Source of the DNA: an uncultured Bacteroidales bacterium
GTDB taxonomy: Bacteria; Bacteroidota; Bacteroidia; Bacteroidales; Paludibacteraceae
Length of the DNA: 6,367 bases
Assembly: GCA_937911235.1 (NCBI GenBank)
Contig: CALDPN010000133.1
Coordinates: 1 to 6,367 of the forward strand
Direction: 5' to 3'
A program made the translations under genes and the position numbers. A model generated the notes under the pieces. It was not told the origin of the DNA. It searched no databases and saw only the letters and a program-made list of their open reading frames with translations. Shown in pieces: positions 5,938-6,367 of the stretch; the first letter of the stretch is position 1; every line of letters starts with the position of its first letter.

Positions 5938-6367
5938 CATACTGCGACGACGCCTTTAATGTGTGGATGTGGGTCGTAATCACTTAGTTCAAAATCTTCA
6001 TATTTGAAATCGAAGATAGACTTCACATCTGGATTAATCTTCATTGTAGGCAGGTGACGAGGCTCGCGAGAAAGTTGCTCACGCACTTGTTCTAGGTGGT
6101 TCACGTAGATGTGAGCATCACCAAGGGTGTGAACAAAATCGCCTTCTTTTAAGCCACAAACTTGAGCCATCATTTTAAGAAGCAATGCGTATGAAGCAAT
6201 GTTAAATGGCACGCCTAGGAATGTGTCGGCACTGCGTTGGTAAAGTTGAAGAGACAGTTTACCATCTGCCACATAGAATTGGAAAAATGCATGGCAAGGA
6301 GGTAGGTTCATATTTTTAATATCACCCACGTTCCAAGCATTTACAATAATACGACGAGAGTCTGGGT
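5937..6367 (-). CDS. thyA: Thymidylate synthase, 5' end outside the window
   Basis: ThyA converts dUMP to dTMP using methylene-tetrahydrofolate and releases dihydrofolate, the substrate of the neighbouring FolA. The window holds about the last 143 codons. The frame is open to the right edge, beginning PDSRRIIVNAWNVGDI, so an internal Met (MGDIKNM) is not the true start. The family's key residues are present: the nucleophilic Cys in LPPCHAFFQFYV (E. coli Cys146), the phosphate-binding Arg and substrate Asp in QLYQRSADTFLG, the Asn in PFNIASYALL, the HIYVNH motif that binds the sugar, and a normal end DPHPHIKGVVAV. The missing N-terminal part is about 120 residues by comparison with E. coli (264 residues). 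The stop codon overlaps the outer stem of structured element copy B. Confidence 0.97.
   Translation of the reverse strand, partial: PDSRRIIVNAWNVGDIKNMNLPPCHAFFQFYVADGKLSLQLYQRSADTFLGVPFNIASYALLLKMMAQVCGLKEGDFVHTLGDAHIYVNHLEQVREQLSREPRHLPTMKINPDVKSIFDFKYEDFELSDYDPHPHIKGVVAV

Noticed and set aside
6230..6329. thyA starting at the internal Met at 6329
   Set aside because: Conserved thymidylate synthase sequence (PDSRRIIVNAWNV) continues in frame to the window edge, so the gene is cut by the window.

Overview
This 6,367-base window looks like a housekeeping segment of a Bacteroidota chromosome, most likely order Bacteroidales. Three observations support this. The gene order, read on the minus strand, is thyA, folA, then purH, mreB, mreC, mreD, mrdA; I know this arrangement from Bacteroides and Parabacteroides relatives. 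The proteins have Bacteroidales-style sequences. The genes lack Shine-Dalgarno sites at normal spacing. Apart from the first ~100 bases the DNA is moderately AT-rich. All protein genes are on the minus strand, so transcription runs from high to low coordinates.

Layout from the right edge: a 5'-truncated thyA (thymidylate synthase); a 151-base gap holding a structured repeat (copy B); folA (dihydrofolate reductase); a strong intrinsic terminator. Then comes a second transcription unit: purH, 8 bases, mreB, a 148-base gap holding a second structured repeat (copy A), mreC, mreD and mrdA, the last three joined by 4-base ATGA overlaps. ThyA produces dihydrofolate, FolA reduces it to tetrahydrofolate, and PurH uses 10-formyl-tetrahydrofolate, so the right half is a folate/nucleotide block. 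The left half encodes the MreBCD/PBP2 elongasome for rod shape and lateral wall synthesis.

The most interesting content is the pair of ~124-base elements at 2519-2641 and 5814-5937. They share identical loop blocks (GGAGGGATTTTTAG, AGAAACCGGAG, GAGGATTT, CGAGAAAA) in the same order. Their stems differ in sequence but stay self-complementary in each copy, which is the pattern expected of a selected RNA fold. Both sit in the same orientation and both begin on the stop codon of the preceding gene. Copy A is followed, just before mreC, by a terminator-like hairpin that would compete with its closing stem, which suggests an attenuator within the mre operon.

The left edge is odd. PBP2 similarity stops near base 130, shortly after the SxxK motif, and the first 80 bases are 60% GC. 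This is either an insertion or deletion breakpoint in mrdA or a chimeric contig end.
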